A DNA stretch of 24,679 bases, taken from the NCBI GenBank assembly GCA_035465695.1, contig DATIVR010000082.1, positions 1 through 24,679 of the forward strand, written 5' to 3'. Position 1 is the first letter of the stretch. The number at the start of each line of letters is the position of its first letter. Of the stretch, positions 7,252-14,221 are shown one piece after another. The notes under the pieces are model-generated. The model worked only from the letters and a program-made list of their open reading frames with translations, did no database searches and had not been told where the DNA came from. This DNA comes from DASUBN01 sp035465695. Lineage in GTDB: Bacteria > Pseudomonadota > Gammaproteobacteria > Natronospirales > REEB76. The position numbers and the translations under genes are program-made.

Positions 7252-8279
7252 CAGCGGATGACGACGCCGTCGGCCGCGCGCGTCACCCGGCCGATGCGCC
7301 AGGACTGCTCGCCCAGCTCCGTGAGGGCCGCGACGGTGCGCTCCGCGTCGGCGGCATCCACCACCACCACCATGCCGATCCCCATGTTGAAGGTGCGGTA
7401 CATCTCTGCAAGCGGCACCTGGCCTTCCTGCATGAGCCACTCGAACACGGCGGGACGCGGCCAGGAGGCGGACTCGATCTCCACGCCCAGGCCCTCCGGC
7501 AGCACGCGCGGCACGTTCTCCGTCAGGCCACCGCCGGTGATATGGGCCAGCGCATGCACCGGCACATCCTCCAGCAACTTCAGGATCGGCTTCACGTAGA
7601 TGCGCGTCGGCTCCATGAGACGGTCGATGAGCGCGCGGCCGTCCAGGCGTTGCTCGAAGCTGGCGCCGCTCACCGCCAGGATCTTGCGGATCAGCGAGTA
7701 GCCGTTGGAGTGGGGACCCGAGGAGGCGATGCCGATGAGCGCGTCGCCATCTTTCACCTTGGAGCCGTCGATGAGCCTGGCCTTCTCCGCCACGCCCACC
7801 GAGAAGCCGGCCAGGTCGTAGTCTTCGCCCTGGTACATGCCCGGCAGTTCGGCGGTCTCGCCGCCCACCAGCGCGCAACCGGCAAGTTCGCAACCCTTGG
7901 CGATACCGGTGATCACGTCGGTGGCGGTCTCGACGTCGAGCTTCCCGGTGGCGTAGTAGTCGAGGAAGAACAGCGGCTCTGCCCCCACCACCAGCACGTC
8001 GTTCACGCACATGGCGACCAGGTCCTGGCCGATGCTGCCGTGGCGGCCGCTCTCGATGGCGAGCTTGAGCTTGGTGCCCACGCCGTCGGTGCCGGATACC
8101 AGCACCGGCTGTTTGTATTTGGCCGGCAGTTCCACCAGGGCCCCGAAGCCGCCCAGGCCGCCCAGCACCTCCGGCCGCAGCGTACGCTTGGCCGCCGGCT
8201 TGATGCGCTCCACCAGCTCGTCGCCCGCGTCGATGTCGACGCCGGCATCACGGTAGGTGAGGGGCTTTTTAGCGGTCAT
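7251..8279 (-). CDS. purM: Phosphoribosylformylglycinamidine cyclo-ligase (AIR synthetase)
   Basis: ATP-dependent ring closure of FGAM to AIR, the fifth step of purine synthesis. The 342-residue protein is full length. Visible motifs are LTYRDAGVDIDAGDELVERIK at the N-terminus, SGTDGVGTKLKLA (the ATP/phosphate loop), the segment CVNDVLVVGAEPLFFLDYYATG, GGETAELPGMY, SSGPHSNGYSLIR, and the C-terminal ITGGGLTENVPR and MYRTFNMGIGM. It is the first gene of purM-purN-DUF3108. A probable promoter lies about 60 bases upstream, in the 100-base gap shared with the divergent DUF2066 gene. No PurR-like operator could be picked out. Confidence 0.97.
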   Translation of the reverse strand: MTAKKPLTYRDAGVDIDAGDELVERIKPAAKRTLRPEVLGGLGGFGALVELPAKYKQPVLVSGTDGVGTKLKLAIESGRHGSIGQDLVAMCVNDVLVVGAEPLFFLDYYATGKLDVETATDVITGIAKGCELAGCALVGGETAELPGMYQGEDYDLAGFSVGVAEKARLIDGSKVKDGDALIGIASSGPHSNGYSLIRKILAVSGASFEQRLDGRALIDRLMEPTRIYVKPILKLLEDVPVHALAHITGGGLTENVPRVLPEGLGVEIESASWPRPAVFEWLMQEGQVPLAEMYRTFNMGIGMVVVVDAADAERTVAALTELGEQSWRIGRVTRAADGVVIR

Positions 8280-8307
8280 GGGGCCATTTCCCGGTCTGGA
8301 GGCGGTT

Positions 8308-8325
8308 CCGCTCGCAGGGGAGCGG
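8308..8325. repeat. Small inverted repeat in the purM leader
   Basis: CCGCTC (8308-8313) pairs with GAGCGG (8320-8325) around six bases. It falls inside the predicted purM 5' leader. Its right arm continues GGAGCGGCT, a nonamer also present in the hairpin pair at the 3' end of the transglutaminase gene (23378-23386). It may be a relic of the same dispersed repeat. Confidence 0.4.
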
Positions 8326-8338
8326 CTCTAGACGGTAT

Positions 8339-8344
8339 ATTCTA
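8339..8344 (-). promoter_or_regulatory. Probable -10 box for purM
   Basis: TAGAAT on the minus strand with a predicted start near 8332, giving a leader of about 53 bases before purM. A TGGACA hexamer (8365-8370, minus strand) resembles a -35 but is 20 bases away, longer than ideal. Confidence 0.4.
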
Positions 8345-8379
8345 CACGAGCCCCGATTTCCGCCTGTCCACGAGAGAAT

Positions 8380-9477
8380 ATGCCCGTGAAGCGTCTAGGT
8401 CTCCTCTCCATCGCCTGTCTGCTGTTCGCATCCTGGTTGGCGCCCGCTCACGCGGTGATCGTGAGTGGTCTCTATGAGGCGCGCGTGCCGGTGACCGACC
8501 AATCCACGGCAGCGCGGACCAGTGCCGTGCAGCAAGCCTTCGGCGTGGTGTTGGTGAAGGTGACGGGCGATCGTGCCGCCGCCGGTGCCCTGGCCAGCGC
8601 GCTCGGCAACCCCAACCAGTATCTGCAGCAATATCGCTATGAGAAGGTCGACGCGGATCCTGCCGACAACGTTCCAGCCGGGCTCATGCTGTGGACCAAG
8701 TTCGGCGCCAGCGTCATCGCCAAAGCCCTGACTGCGAACCATGCTCCGCTGTGGGGCAACGAACGCCCGCGCACCCTCATCTGGCTGGTGTCTCCGGACG
8801 CCGGAGGCCATATCCTCACCGCCGCGGAGAATACCCCGGTCATGCAGGCGTTGCTCACCGCGGCGCAGCAGCGCGGCATCGTGTTGGTGTTTCCCCAGAT
8901 GGACGCCCAGGACAAGGCTGCCATCGGAGTGCCCGATCTCTCCGGTTTCAACGCGGAACGCATCCGCGCCGCGTCCGCCCGCTACCAGCCCGACGCCGTG
9001 CTGGTGGGGATCATGACGCCGGCAGAAGGACAGCTCGCCGGGCGCTGGGAGTGGTTGGCGCCGGACAAGGTGGAGGGCTGGCAGACGCCGGCGGGCGACG
9101 CGACCCTGGTAGCCGTGGATGGAGTGCAGGTGGCGGCCGATCGCTTCGCTGCCCGCTATGCCATCGCGGCCGACGCTCATGACCAATCCGGGATCCCTTT
9201 GCAGGTGGATGGCGTCACCTCGCTGGACGCCTACGCCAAGGTCTCGGACTACCTCAAGGCGCTCACGCCGGTACGTTCAGTGCGCGTCGACCGGGTGGCC
9301 CAAGGCAGCGTGTTCTATAACCTCGACATCCATGGCAGCCTCGACAACCTGGCATCCGCGCTGGTCTTCGGTGGGCTGTTGTCGGATGCAGCCACCACCG
9401 CCCCCGTGGGGGGCAGCGCTGCTGGCAACCTCGCGGCTGCGGTGCCCGCGCCGCTGCACTACAGTTACAAGCCCTGA
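8380..9477 (+). CDS. DUF2066 envelope protein
   Basis: The 365-residue product has a clear Sec signal peptide: KR at the start, a hydrophobic run, and a cleavage site after APAHA near residue 25. The mature start VIVSGLYEARVPVTDQSTAAR and the following AVQQAFGVVLVKVTGDR are typical of DUF2066, a family found upstream of perM and hda in gammaproteobacteria. Its function is not established. Later segments (RPRTLIWLV, RGIVLVFPQMD, RYQPDAVLVG) show alternating strands and helices. The C-terminal 30 residues are Ala/Gly/Pro-rich. The start ATG has a GAGAG ribosome site. Its stop codon overlaps the perM start (TGATG). Confidence 0.85.
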   Translation: MPVKRLGLLSIACLLFASWLAPAHAVIVSGLYEARVPVTDQSTAARTSAVQQAFGVVLVKVTGDRAAAGALASALGNPNQYLQQYRYEKVDADPADNVPAGLMLWTKFGASVIAKALTANHAPLWGNERPRTLIWLVSPDAGGHILTAAENTPVMQALLTAAQQRGIVLVFPQMDAQDKAAIGVPDLSGFNAERIRAASARYQPDAVLVGIMTPAEGQLAGRWEWLAPDKVEGWQTPAGDATLVAVDGVQVAADRFAARYAIAADAHDQSGIPLQVDGVTSLDAYAKVSDYLKALTPVRSVRVDRVAQGSVFYNLDIHGSLDNLASALVFGGLLSDAATTAPVGGSAAGNLAAAVPAPLHYSYKP

Positions 9478-10550
9478 TGAAGACCGAGACCCGCCTCTGG
9501 ATCATCGCCGGTGTGATCGGCCTCGGCGTGCTGCTCTATCTGCTGGGACCGATACTCACGCCCTTCATCATCAGCGCGCTCCTGGCGTGGTTGGGCGACC
9601 CCATCGCCGACAAGCTCGAGACTTGGCGCTTCCCGCGCGCGCTGGCAGTGGGCGTGGTGTTCCTGGGCACGTTCATCATCATCGCCCTGCTGGTGCTGCT
9701 GATCGCGCCGATGGTCGGCCGCGAGGTCACGGAGCTGTCGGCCCGCGGCCCCCAGTTCTTCACCTGGTACGACAAGGTGGTCACGCCCTGGCTTTCCTTG
9801 CACCTCCACATCGATGAGAACCGGCTGCGTATCGACAACCTCTCGGCCATGCTCACCGGCAACTCCGACACCGTCGGCCAGTTCCTGACCAACACCTTCA
9901 CCACCTTGTCGCACTCCGGGCGCATCCTCTTTACGGTGGTCATCACCGTGCTGCTGGTGCCGGTGATCACCTTCTATTGGCTGCGTGACTGGGACATCTT
10001 CAAGGCCCGCATGTCGAGCCTGCTGCCCCGGGACCAGGCCCCTGCCGTGGCGGCGGTGCTGCACGATTGCGAGACGGTGCTGGCGGCCTTCTTCCGCGGC
10101 CAGTTACTGGTCATGGTGGCCCTGGCCTGCATCTATAGCATCGGGCTCTCCATCGCCGGCCTGCAGGGCGGCCTCGCCATCGGCATCATCGCGGGACTCC
10201 TGAGCTTCGTGCCCTATCTCGGCATCACCACCGGCGTGATCCTGGCGCTGATGGCGGCCGTCCTGCAGACCGGCGGCAGCGACTGGCTGCCGCTCTACGT
10301 GGTCATCGTCTTCTCCATCGGCCAGGCCCTGGAGAGCTTCGTGCTCACGCCGCGCCTGGTGGGTGGCCGCATCGGCCTGCATCCGGTGCTGGTGATCTTC
10401 GCCATCCTGGCCGGCGGCAAGTTGTTCGGCTTCGTGGGCGTGCTGCTGGCGCTGCCCGTCGCCGCCGCCTGTACCGTGCTCATCCGCCATGCCCACGCCC
10501 ATTACCTGGACAGCCAGCTCTATCGCGGGGACGGCGGCAACATCCCGTGA
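9477..10550 (+). CDS. perM: AI-2E family transporter (PerM-type permease)
   Basis: A 357-residue inner-membrane protein of the AI-2 exporter/PerM superfamily. Hydrophobic segments lie near residues 7-40 (two), 57-80, 150-170, 209-225, 228-262, 270-290 and 305-340, giving about eight helices with a large soluble stretch between about 85 and 145. Family marks include LTPFIISALLAWLGDPIADKLE near the start and SFVPYLGITTGV, GQALESFVLTPRLVGGRIGLHP and LFGFVGVLLALPVAAA at the C-terminal half. Members export diverse small molecules or sodium; the name does not prove AI-2 transport. It sits between DUF2066 and hda, with overlaps on both sides (TGATG and GTGA). Confidence 0.92.
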   Translation: MKTETRLWIIAGVIGLGVLLYLLGPILTPFIISALLAWLGDPIADKLETWRFPRALAVGVVFLGTFIIIALLVLLIAPMVGREVTELSARGPQFFTWYDKVVTPWLSLHLHIDENRLRIDNLSAMLTGNSDTVGQFLTNTFTTLSHSGRILFTVVITVLLVPVITFYWLRDWDIFKARMSSLLPRDQAPAVAAVLHDCETVLAAFFRGQLLVMVALACIYSIGLSIAGLQGGLAIGIIAGLLSFVPYLGITTGVILALMAAVLQTGGSDWLPLYVVIVFSIGQALESFVLTPRLVGGRIGLHPVLVIFAILAGGKLFGFVGVLLALPVAAACTVLIRHAHAHYLDSQLYRGDGGNIP

Positions 10551-11257
10551 GCGGTCCGGTGTTGGAAGGGCAGCTGCCGCTGCCGATGTTCCTGGATCAG
10601 GGCGCCACGTTCGAGGGCATCTTCACCGGCCCTAACAGCCTGGTGGTACAGGCCCTGCACGAGGCCGCGCTCACCTCCAAGCCCCAGGTGCTGTTCATCC
10701 ACGGCGCCGGCGGCACCGGCAAGTCGCATCTGCTGCAAGCCGCGTTCCGTGCCGCCACCGCCGAGAAGCGCCGCGCCGTATATCTGCCCATGGACCAGGC
10801 GGTGCTGCTGGATCCTTCCGCCATCGAGGACTTCGATCGCTACCAGCTCCTCTGCATGGACGATGTGCAGCGCGTCGCCGGCGCCGAGCCCTGGCAACGG
10901 GCGCTACTTACGCTCATCGACGCCGTGAGACAGAAGGGCGGCAGTTTCGTGGCCAGCGCCCGCAGCGCACCCTCGGGCATCAAGCGCCTGCTGCCGGACC
11001 TGGTGTCGCGGCTGTCCTGGGGACCTGTCTATCAGCTACAGCCGCTTTCGGACGCGGACAAGATCGCAGCCCTGCAACGGCGCGCGGAACGGCGCGGCTT
11101 CGAGTTGCCGGAGGAAACCGCACGCGTCCTGTTGACGCGTCTGCAGCGCGACATGAGCACGCTCTGCGCCACGCTGGATGCATTGGACACCGCCTCGCTG
11201 GTGGCGCAGCGGAAGGTGACGGTACCCTTCGTGAAAGCCTTTATCGAGGGGCGTTAA
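10547..11257 (+). CDS. hda: DnaA regulatory inactivator Hda
   Basis: An AAA+ DnaA homologue that joins the DNA-loaded beta clamp and promotes hydrolysis of DnaA-bound ATP, preventing re-initiation of replication. The 236-residue protein has the clamp-binding motif QLPLPM at 9-14, Walker A GAGGTGKS at 53-60, a Walker B region LLCMDDVQ around 101-107, and a sensor segment ASARSAP. It lacks the DnaA DNA-binding domain IV, as Hda should. The start is GTG at 10547, overlapping the perM stop in GTGA; the methionine-equivalent position fits the usual short N-terminus before the clamp motif. Its 3' end overlaps the convergent DUF2069 gene by 17 bases. Confidence 0.95.
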   Translation: MSGPVLEGQLPLPMFLDQGATFEGIFTGPNSLVVQALHEAALTSKPQVLFIHGAGGTGKSHLLQAAFRAATAEKRRAVYLPMDQAVLLDPSAIEDFDRYQLLCMDDVQRVAGAEPWQRALLTLIDAVRQKGGSFVASARSAPSGIKRLLPDLVSRLSWGPVYQLQPLSDADKIAALQRRAERRGFELPEETARVLLTRLQRDMSTLCATLDALDTASLVAQRKVTVPFVKAFIEGR

Positions 11258-11594
11258 GACGCTGCAGCTCGCGGAGAGCTGCGCTGGCGCTGAAGAAGAG
11301 CAGGATACTCAGGAAGATCTCCACTGCCCCATACACGCTGCGACTGCCCAGCGTCACGGCGATCCCCTGCGCGAAGTAGCCGAGCGAGACGAAGCCTGCC
11401 CACCCGTAGCCGGCTTTGACGCCGCGGAACAGGAAAGGCGCGAGGATCGCGAGCGGCAAGAGGCTCAAGGCCGCCCATGCCATGCGCACGTTGGCGGGCG
11501 CGTTGGCGAGCACGCCCAGCCACAGACCCAACCACAGCACCAGCGCCAGGAACGCGGCGCGCGCCAGGTTGCGGCCGGTGAAGTGCAGCCTCAC
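11241..11594 (-). CDS. DUF2069 small inner-membrane protein
   Basis: A 117-residue protein with four predicted membrane helices, roughly residues 11-30, 38-57, 64-83 and 88-105, and a short charged C-terminus. Motifs such as LLPLAILAPFLFRGVKAGYGWAGFVSLGYFAQGI fit the DUF2069 family, whose function is unknown. The start is GTG at 11594, sharing GTGA with the wrbA stop. A longer frame reading into wrbA was rejected. It is the last gene of arsC-wrbA-DUF2069. Its stop lies 17 bases inside the end of hda on the opposite strand, so no terminator separates the two operons. Confidence 0.85.
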   Translation of the reverse strand: MRLHFTGRNLARAAFLALVLWLGLWLGVLANAPANVRMAWAALSLLPLAILAPFLFRGVKAGYGWAGFVSLGYFAQGIAVTLGSRSVYGAVEIFLSILLFFSASAALRELQRLNAPR

Positions 11595-12187
11595 TTGGTC
11601 TGCAGGCGGCGGGCCACATCGGCGACGCGCGCACCCAACGCCTGGCACAGGCGCTTCTCGATCTCGTGCACCGACTTGTCGCTGTTGGCTCCCGCCAGGT
11701 GGCTGGGACCGTAAGGCGTGCCGCCGGCGGTGGTCTCCATGAGTCCGGACTCGGTATACGGCACGCCCACCATGATCATCCCGTGATGCAGCAGTGGCAG
11801 CATCATCGACAGCAAGGTGGATTCCTGCCCCCCGTGCAGCGAAGAGGTGGAGGTGAACACCCCGGCGGGTTTGCCGGAGAGCGCACCCGAGAGCCACAGT
11901 CCCGCGGTGCCGTCCAGGAAGTACTTGAGGGACGCCGCCATGTTGCCGAAGCGGGTGGGGCTGCCCATGACGAGTCCGGCACATTCCCGGAGGTCGTCCA
12001 ACGTCGCATAGGGCGGTCCTTCCTTCGGGATGGCGTCCTCCGTGGCTTCGGTCACGGCCGACACCGCGGGCACGGTGCGCAGGCACGCGCTCATCCCCGT
12101 CACGCTTTCCACTCCACGGCACACCTGCCGCGCCATCTCCGCGGTGGCGCCATGCCGGCTGTAGTACAGCACCAGGATGTCGCTCAC
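11591..12187 (-). CDS. wrbA: NAD(P)H:quinone oxidoreductase, WrbA type
   Basis: A 198-residue flavodoxin-fold enzyme that reduces quinones by two electrons using FMN, limiting radical formation. The FMN phosphate loop SRHGAT is at 10-15, the flavin-contact segment SPTRFGN at 76-82, and STSSLHGGQE at 113-122, with SGLMETTAGGTPYGPSH near 147-163. These are standard WrbA marks. It overlaps arsC upstream (ATGA) and DUF2069 downstream (GTGA), so all three are translationally coupled. Together they suggest a stress-linked operon, but the sequence shows no specific regulator. Confidence 0.95.
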   Translation of the reverse strand: MSDILVLYYSRHGATAEMARQVCRGVESVTGMSACLRTVPAVSAVTEATEDAIPKEGPPYATLDDLRECAGLVMGSPTRFGNMAASLKYFLDGTAGLWLSGALSGKPAGVFTSTSSLHGGQESTLLSMMLPLLHHGMIMVGVPYTESGLMETTAGGTPYGPSHLAGANSDKSVHEIEKRLCQALGARVADVARRLQTK

Positions 12188-12534
12188 AGGATCTCCAGCA
12201 CGGCTTCGGGTGGACGGCCTATGCGGGCTCGGCCGTTGGCGAACACCACCGGCCGCTGGATCAGGATCGGATTGTCGTGCATCAGTTGCAGCAATCGCCC
12301 TTGGCTGAGCGTGGGGTCGCCCATGTTCAACCGGGCATAGGCCTCTTCGTTGTCCCGTATCAGGCTGCGAACTTCCAGCCCCAGGAGCTCCAGCGCCCGC
12401 TCCAGTTCCGCGACGCTCGGCGGCGTTTTCAGGTATTCCACCACCGTGGGTTCGATGTCGCGGGCTTGCAACAAAGCCAGCGTCTCCCTCGATTTTGAGC
12501 AGCGCGGATTATGCCAGATTGTGACTTTTTCCAT
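12184..12534 (-). CDS. arsC: ArsC-type arsenate reductase (glutaredoxin-linked family)
   Basis: The 116-residue protein has the ArsC N-terminus IWHNPRCSKSRETL with catalytic Cys12. Arg60, Arg94 and Arg107 sit at the exact positions of the anion-binding triad of the plasmid R773 enzyme. It is shorter than that protein (about 140 residues) because it lacks the C-terminal extension, as in chromosomal YffB/ArsC-like proteins. The start at 12534 has GGAAG as ribosome site about five bases upstream; the 13 codons before it are rejected. No arsR, arsB or acr3 gene lies nearby. The operon with wrbA and DUF2069 is conserved in related genomes, so arsenate may not be the main substrate. Confidence 0.85.
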   Translation of the reverse strand: MEKVTIWHNPRCSKSRETLALLQARDIEPTVVEYLKTPPSVAELERALELLGLEVRSLIRDNEEAYARLNMGDPTLSQGRLLQLMHDNPILIQRPVVFANGRARIGRPPEAVLEIL

Positions 12535-12574
12535 ACGTCTTCCGCAGCTTGCGGGATCCACATCGAGGCGCACA

Positions 12575-12580
12575 ACTATA
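12575..12580 (-). promoter_or_regulatory. Possible -10 box for arsC-wrbA-DUF2069
   Basis: The minus strand reads GCTATAGTTG; TATAGT matches four of six -10 positions. The predicted start is about 35 bases upstream of the arsC ATG. No convincing -35 is present. Confidence 0.35.
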
Positions 12581-12595
12581 GCTCAGCCCCGTCGC

Positions 12596-12623
12596 TTGAC
12601 GGACGTCCGTGAGCGCTGATAGC
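12596..12623 (+). promoter_or_regulatory. Possible sigma-70 promoter for the small lipoprotein
   Basis: TTGACG (12596-12601) is followed after 16 bases by GATAGC (12618-12623). The -35 is good and the -10 is weak. The predicted start is about 40 bases before the lipoprotein ATG at 12673. Confidence 0.4.
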
Positions 12624-12672
12624 GTCCTCCACGCTGCTTTTCCCGCTGAGTCCCAGGGAATTCCAACGATCC

Positions 12673-12984
12673 ATGAAGGTCCGCATACAGAGTCTGGCCG
12701 CCATGGCCGCGGCGCTGGTCCTCGCTGCTTGTGCCGGCGCGCCGGTGCAGGAGATGAGCGACGCGCGTCAGGCGGTAGCCGTGGCGGAGCAGACGCTCGC
12801 AGGCAAACCCGCGTCATCGGCGCTGGTCAGCGCGCGCAAGTTCCTGAAGGCGGCGCAGAGCGCGCTCGATGCCGGTGACTACTCCGTGGCCCGGGAGGAT
12901 GCGCGGCTGGCCCGGCAACTGGCCTTGCGTGCGTTGGGGATAGCTCAGCCGCAAGATGCATCGGGCCGCGCCGGTCCCGGCTAG
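12673..12984 (+). CDS. Small DUF4398-like lipoprotein
   Basis: A 103-residue protein with a lipoprotein signal: MKVRIQ, a hydrophobic run, and lipobox LAAC with the lipidated Cys20. Residue +2 is Ala, so an outer-membrane destination is expected. The mature part is an Ala-rich helical hairpin (MSDARQAVAVAEQTLA ... SARKFLKAAQSALDAGDYSVAREDARLARQLALRAL), with the DAGDY turn and repeat-like helices typical of DUF4398 proteins. Function is unknown; related proteins sit next to OmpA-like or peptidoglycan-binding proteins. The next gene encodes another lipoprotein with a LysM domain, 146 bases downstream and with its own promoter. Confidence 0.75.
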   Translation: MKVRIQSLAAMAAALVLAACAGAPVQEMSDARQAVAVAEQTLAGKPASSALVSARKFLKAAQSALDAGDYSVAREDARLARQLALRALGIAQPQDASGRAGPG

Positions 12985-13017
12985 GGTATTTAACCGTTCG
13001 CATATTCAGGGGTTTCC

Positions 13018-13047
13018 TTGACACCCCCGGCGGCAGGGCGCTAACCT
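13018..13047 (+). promoter_or_regulatory. Sigma-70 promoter of the LysM lipoprotein
   Basis: A perfect TTGACA -35 (13018-13023) is followed after 18 bases by TAACCT (13042-13047), or after 17 by CTAACC. The predicted start is near 13055, leaving a leader of about 75 bases before the ATG at 13131. This is the best -35 hexamer I found in the window and suggests strong expression. Confidence 0.55.
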
Positions 13048-13130
13048 TTGCGACACTTCTAGCCGAATTTCCCAGAGTCCGCGGCGGTTCTTCCCACCGC
13101 GTACGATAACAATCCAGGTTGGAGAACCTC

Positions 13131-13880
13131 ATGAAGAATGTCCTGAAGTATTCCACCGTGTTGCTGCTGGCCACCGGCCTGCTCGCCGGTTGCGCCGCCA
13201 ACAAGCCCAAGCCTGCGGCAGCCCCGGTGCCCAGCGCCCAAGCCCAGGCCGCGACCCAGGCCATCGCTGATGCGCAGTCGGTCATTTCCGGCGCGCAATC
13301 GCCCTGCACCGACACCGGCAACGCCGCGGACCTGTTGAACCAGGCCCAGACCGCCCAGGCCACCGACCCGGCCAAGGCCCAGCAATTGGCTGCCCAGGCC
13401 AAACAGGTCGCCGGCGACGCCATCAACAATTGCTACCTGGCCAAGGCCAAGGACTTGCAGACTCAGGCCCAGGGTTTCAAGAACCTGAGCGCGGATCAGC
13501 AGTCGCGCCTGACCCAGGCCGGCACCTATATCAGCGGCAATCAGGGCAAGCCCGCTTATGACTTGCTCGCCGCCCTGGTGGCGGAACTGCAGGCTGCGCA
13601 CATGACCTACACCGTGTCCCGCGGTGACAGCCTGTGGCGCATCGCCGGCAAGTCCGATGTGTACGGCAATCCGTTCCAGTGGCCGTTGATCTACAAGGCC
13701 AACACCGACAAGATCAAGCACGCCGACCTGATCTACCCGAACCAGTCCTTCGACGTGGTGAAGAACCCGACCCAGGCTGATTCCGACGCGGCGGTGAACT
13801 ATGCCAAGCACCGCGGTGCCTGGCGGCATCACAAGGCCGACAAGAAGGACAAGAAGTACGCTGCTGGCGGCAACGGCTGA
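13131..13880 (+). CDS. LysM-domain lipoprotein
   Basis: A 249-residue predicted lipoprotein with lipobox LLAGC (Cys21). Residues 35-155 are rich in Ala and Gln and helical, with heptad-like AQA repeats and two cysteines (59 and 101) that could form a disulfide. A LysM peptidoglycan-binding domain spans about 158-209 (YTVSRGDSLWRIAG ... WPLIYKANTDKI ... LIYPNQSFDV). The tail from 225 on is rich in Lys and His (KHRGAWRHHKADKKDKK). The design is an outer-membrane anchor, a helical spacer, and a wall-binding module. The ATG at 13131 has GGAG six bases upstream; a TTG start four codons earlier overlaps that site and is less likely. A strong promoter and a UUCG terminator bracket it as a single-gene unit. 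Confidence 0.88.
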   Translation: MKNVLKYSTVLLLATGLLAGCAANKPKPAAAPVPSAQAQAATQAIADAQSVISGAQSPCTDTGNAADLLNQAQTAQATDPAKAQQLAAQAKQVAGDAINNCYLAKAKDLQTQAQGFKNLSADQQSRLTQAGTYISGNQGKPAYDLLAALVAELQAAHMTYTVSRGDSLWRIAGKSDVYGNPFQWPLIYKANTDKIKHADLIYPNQSFDVVKNPTQADSDAAVNYAKHRGAWRHHKADKKDKKYAAGGNG

Positions 13881-13900
13881 TCCTTCCGAGCCAAGACGTG

Positions 13901-13930
13901 AAGAGGGCCCTTCGGGGCCCTTTTCTTTTC
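13901..13930 (+). terminator. Intrinsic terminator with UUCG tetraloop
   Basis: AGGGCCC (13904-13910), loop TTCG, and GGGCCCT (13915-13921) form a stem closed by C-G around a UUCG tetraloop, one of the most stable RNA loops known. Three more pairs are possible at the base (A-rich 5' side with the T-run). TTTTCTTTTC follows. It ends the LysM lipoprotein transcript and separates it from acyP. Confidence 0.92.
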
Positions 13931-13936
13931 TGTATA

Positions 13937-13942
13937 TAGAAT
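13937..13942 (+). promoter_or_regulatory. Probable -10 box for acyP, placed for a leaderless start
   Basis: TAGAAT within TGTATATAGAAT lies six bases before the A of the acyP ATG (13949), where transcription would be expected to begin. No Shine-Dalgarno sequence is present between box and ATG. The -35 region falls in the preceding terminator. Confidence 0.45.
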
Positions 13943-13948
13943 CTGTAC

Positions 13949-14221
13949 ATGAAGATCGCCAGACGCTGCGTGGTATCGGGGAAAGTGCAGGGTGTGTTCT
14001 ACCGCGCCAGCACCGCGGAGCGTGCCCGGGCTCTCGGCCTCACCGGCTATGCCAGGAATCTCGCGGACGGCTGCGTGGAGGTGCTCGCCTGCGGGGAGGA
14101 GACCAAGGTCAGGGAGCTCGTGGACTGGCTTTGGCAGGGACCGCCGGCGGCGGAGGTGCAGGGTGTGCAAGTACAGGATGCGGACGCCGCACAGGCGCCC
14201 GTCGATTTCAGCACCCGTTGA
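13949..14221 (+). CDS. acyP: Acylphosphatase
   Basis: A 90-residue enzyme that hydrolyses acyl-phosphates such as carbamoyl or acetyl phosphate. The phosphate-binding loop GKVQGVFYRAST includes catalytic Arg19, and GYARNLADG supplies Asn37 that orients the attacking water. Both are in the canonical positions of the alpha/beta sandwich fold. The ATG at 13949 gives the normal N-terminus. It has no visible ribosome site and a -10 box just upstream, so the mRNA may start at the ATG itself. Its stop codon abuts the stop of the convergent lytic transglycosylase gene. Confidence 0.95.
   Translation: MKIARRCVVSGKVQGVFYRASTAERARALGLTGYARNLADGCVEVLACGEETKVRELVDWLWQGPPAAEVQGVQVQDADAAQAPVDFSTR

Noticed and set aside
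7252..8010. Possible N-terminal fusion to PurN
   Set aside because: The frame upstream of the PurN start lies out of frame within purM and gives Arg/Gly-rich nonsense. PurN has its normal N-terminus and a coupled ATG at 7251.
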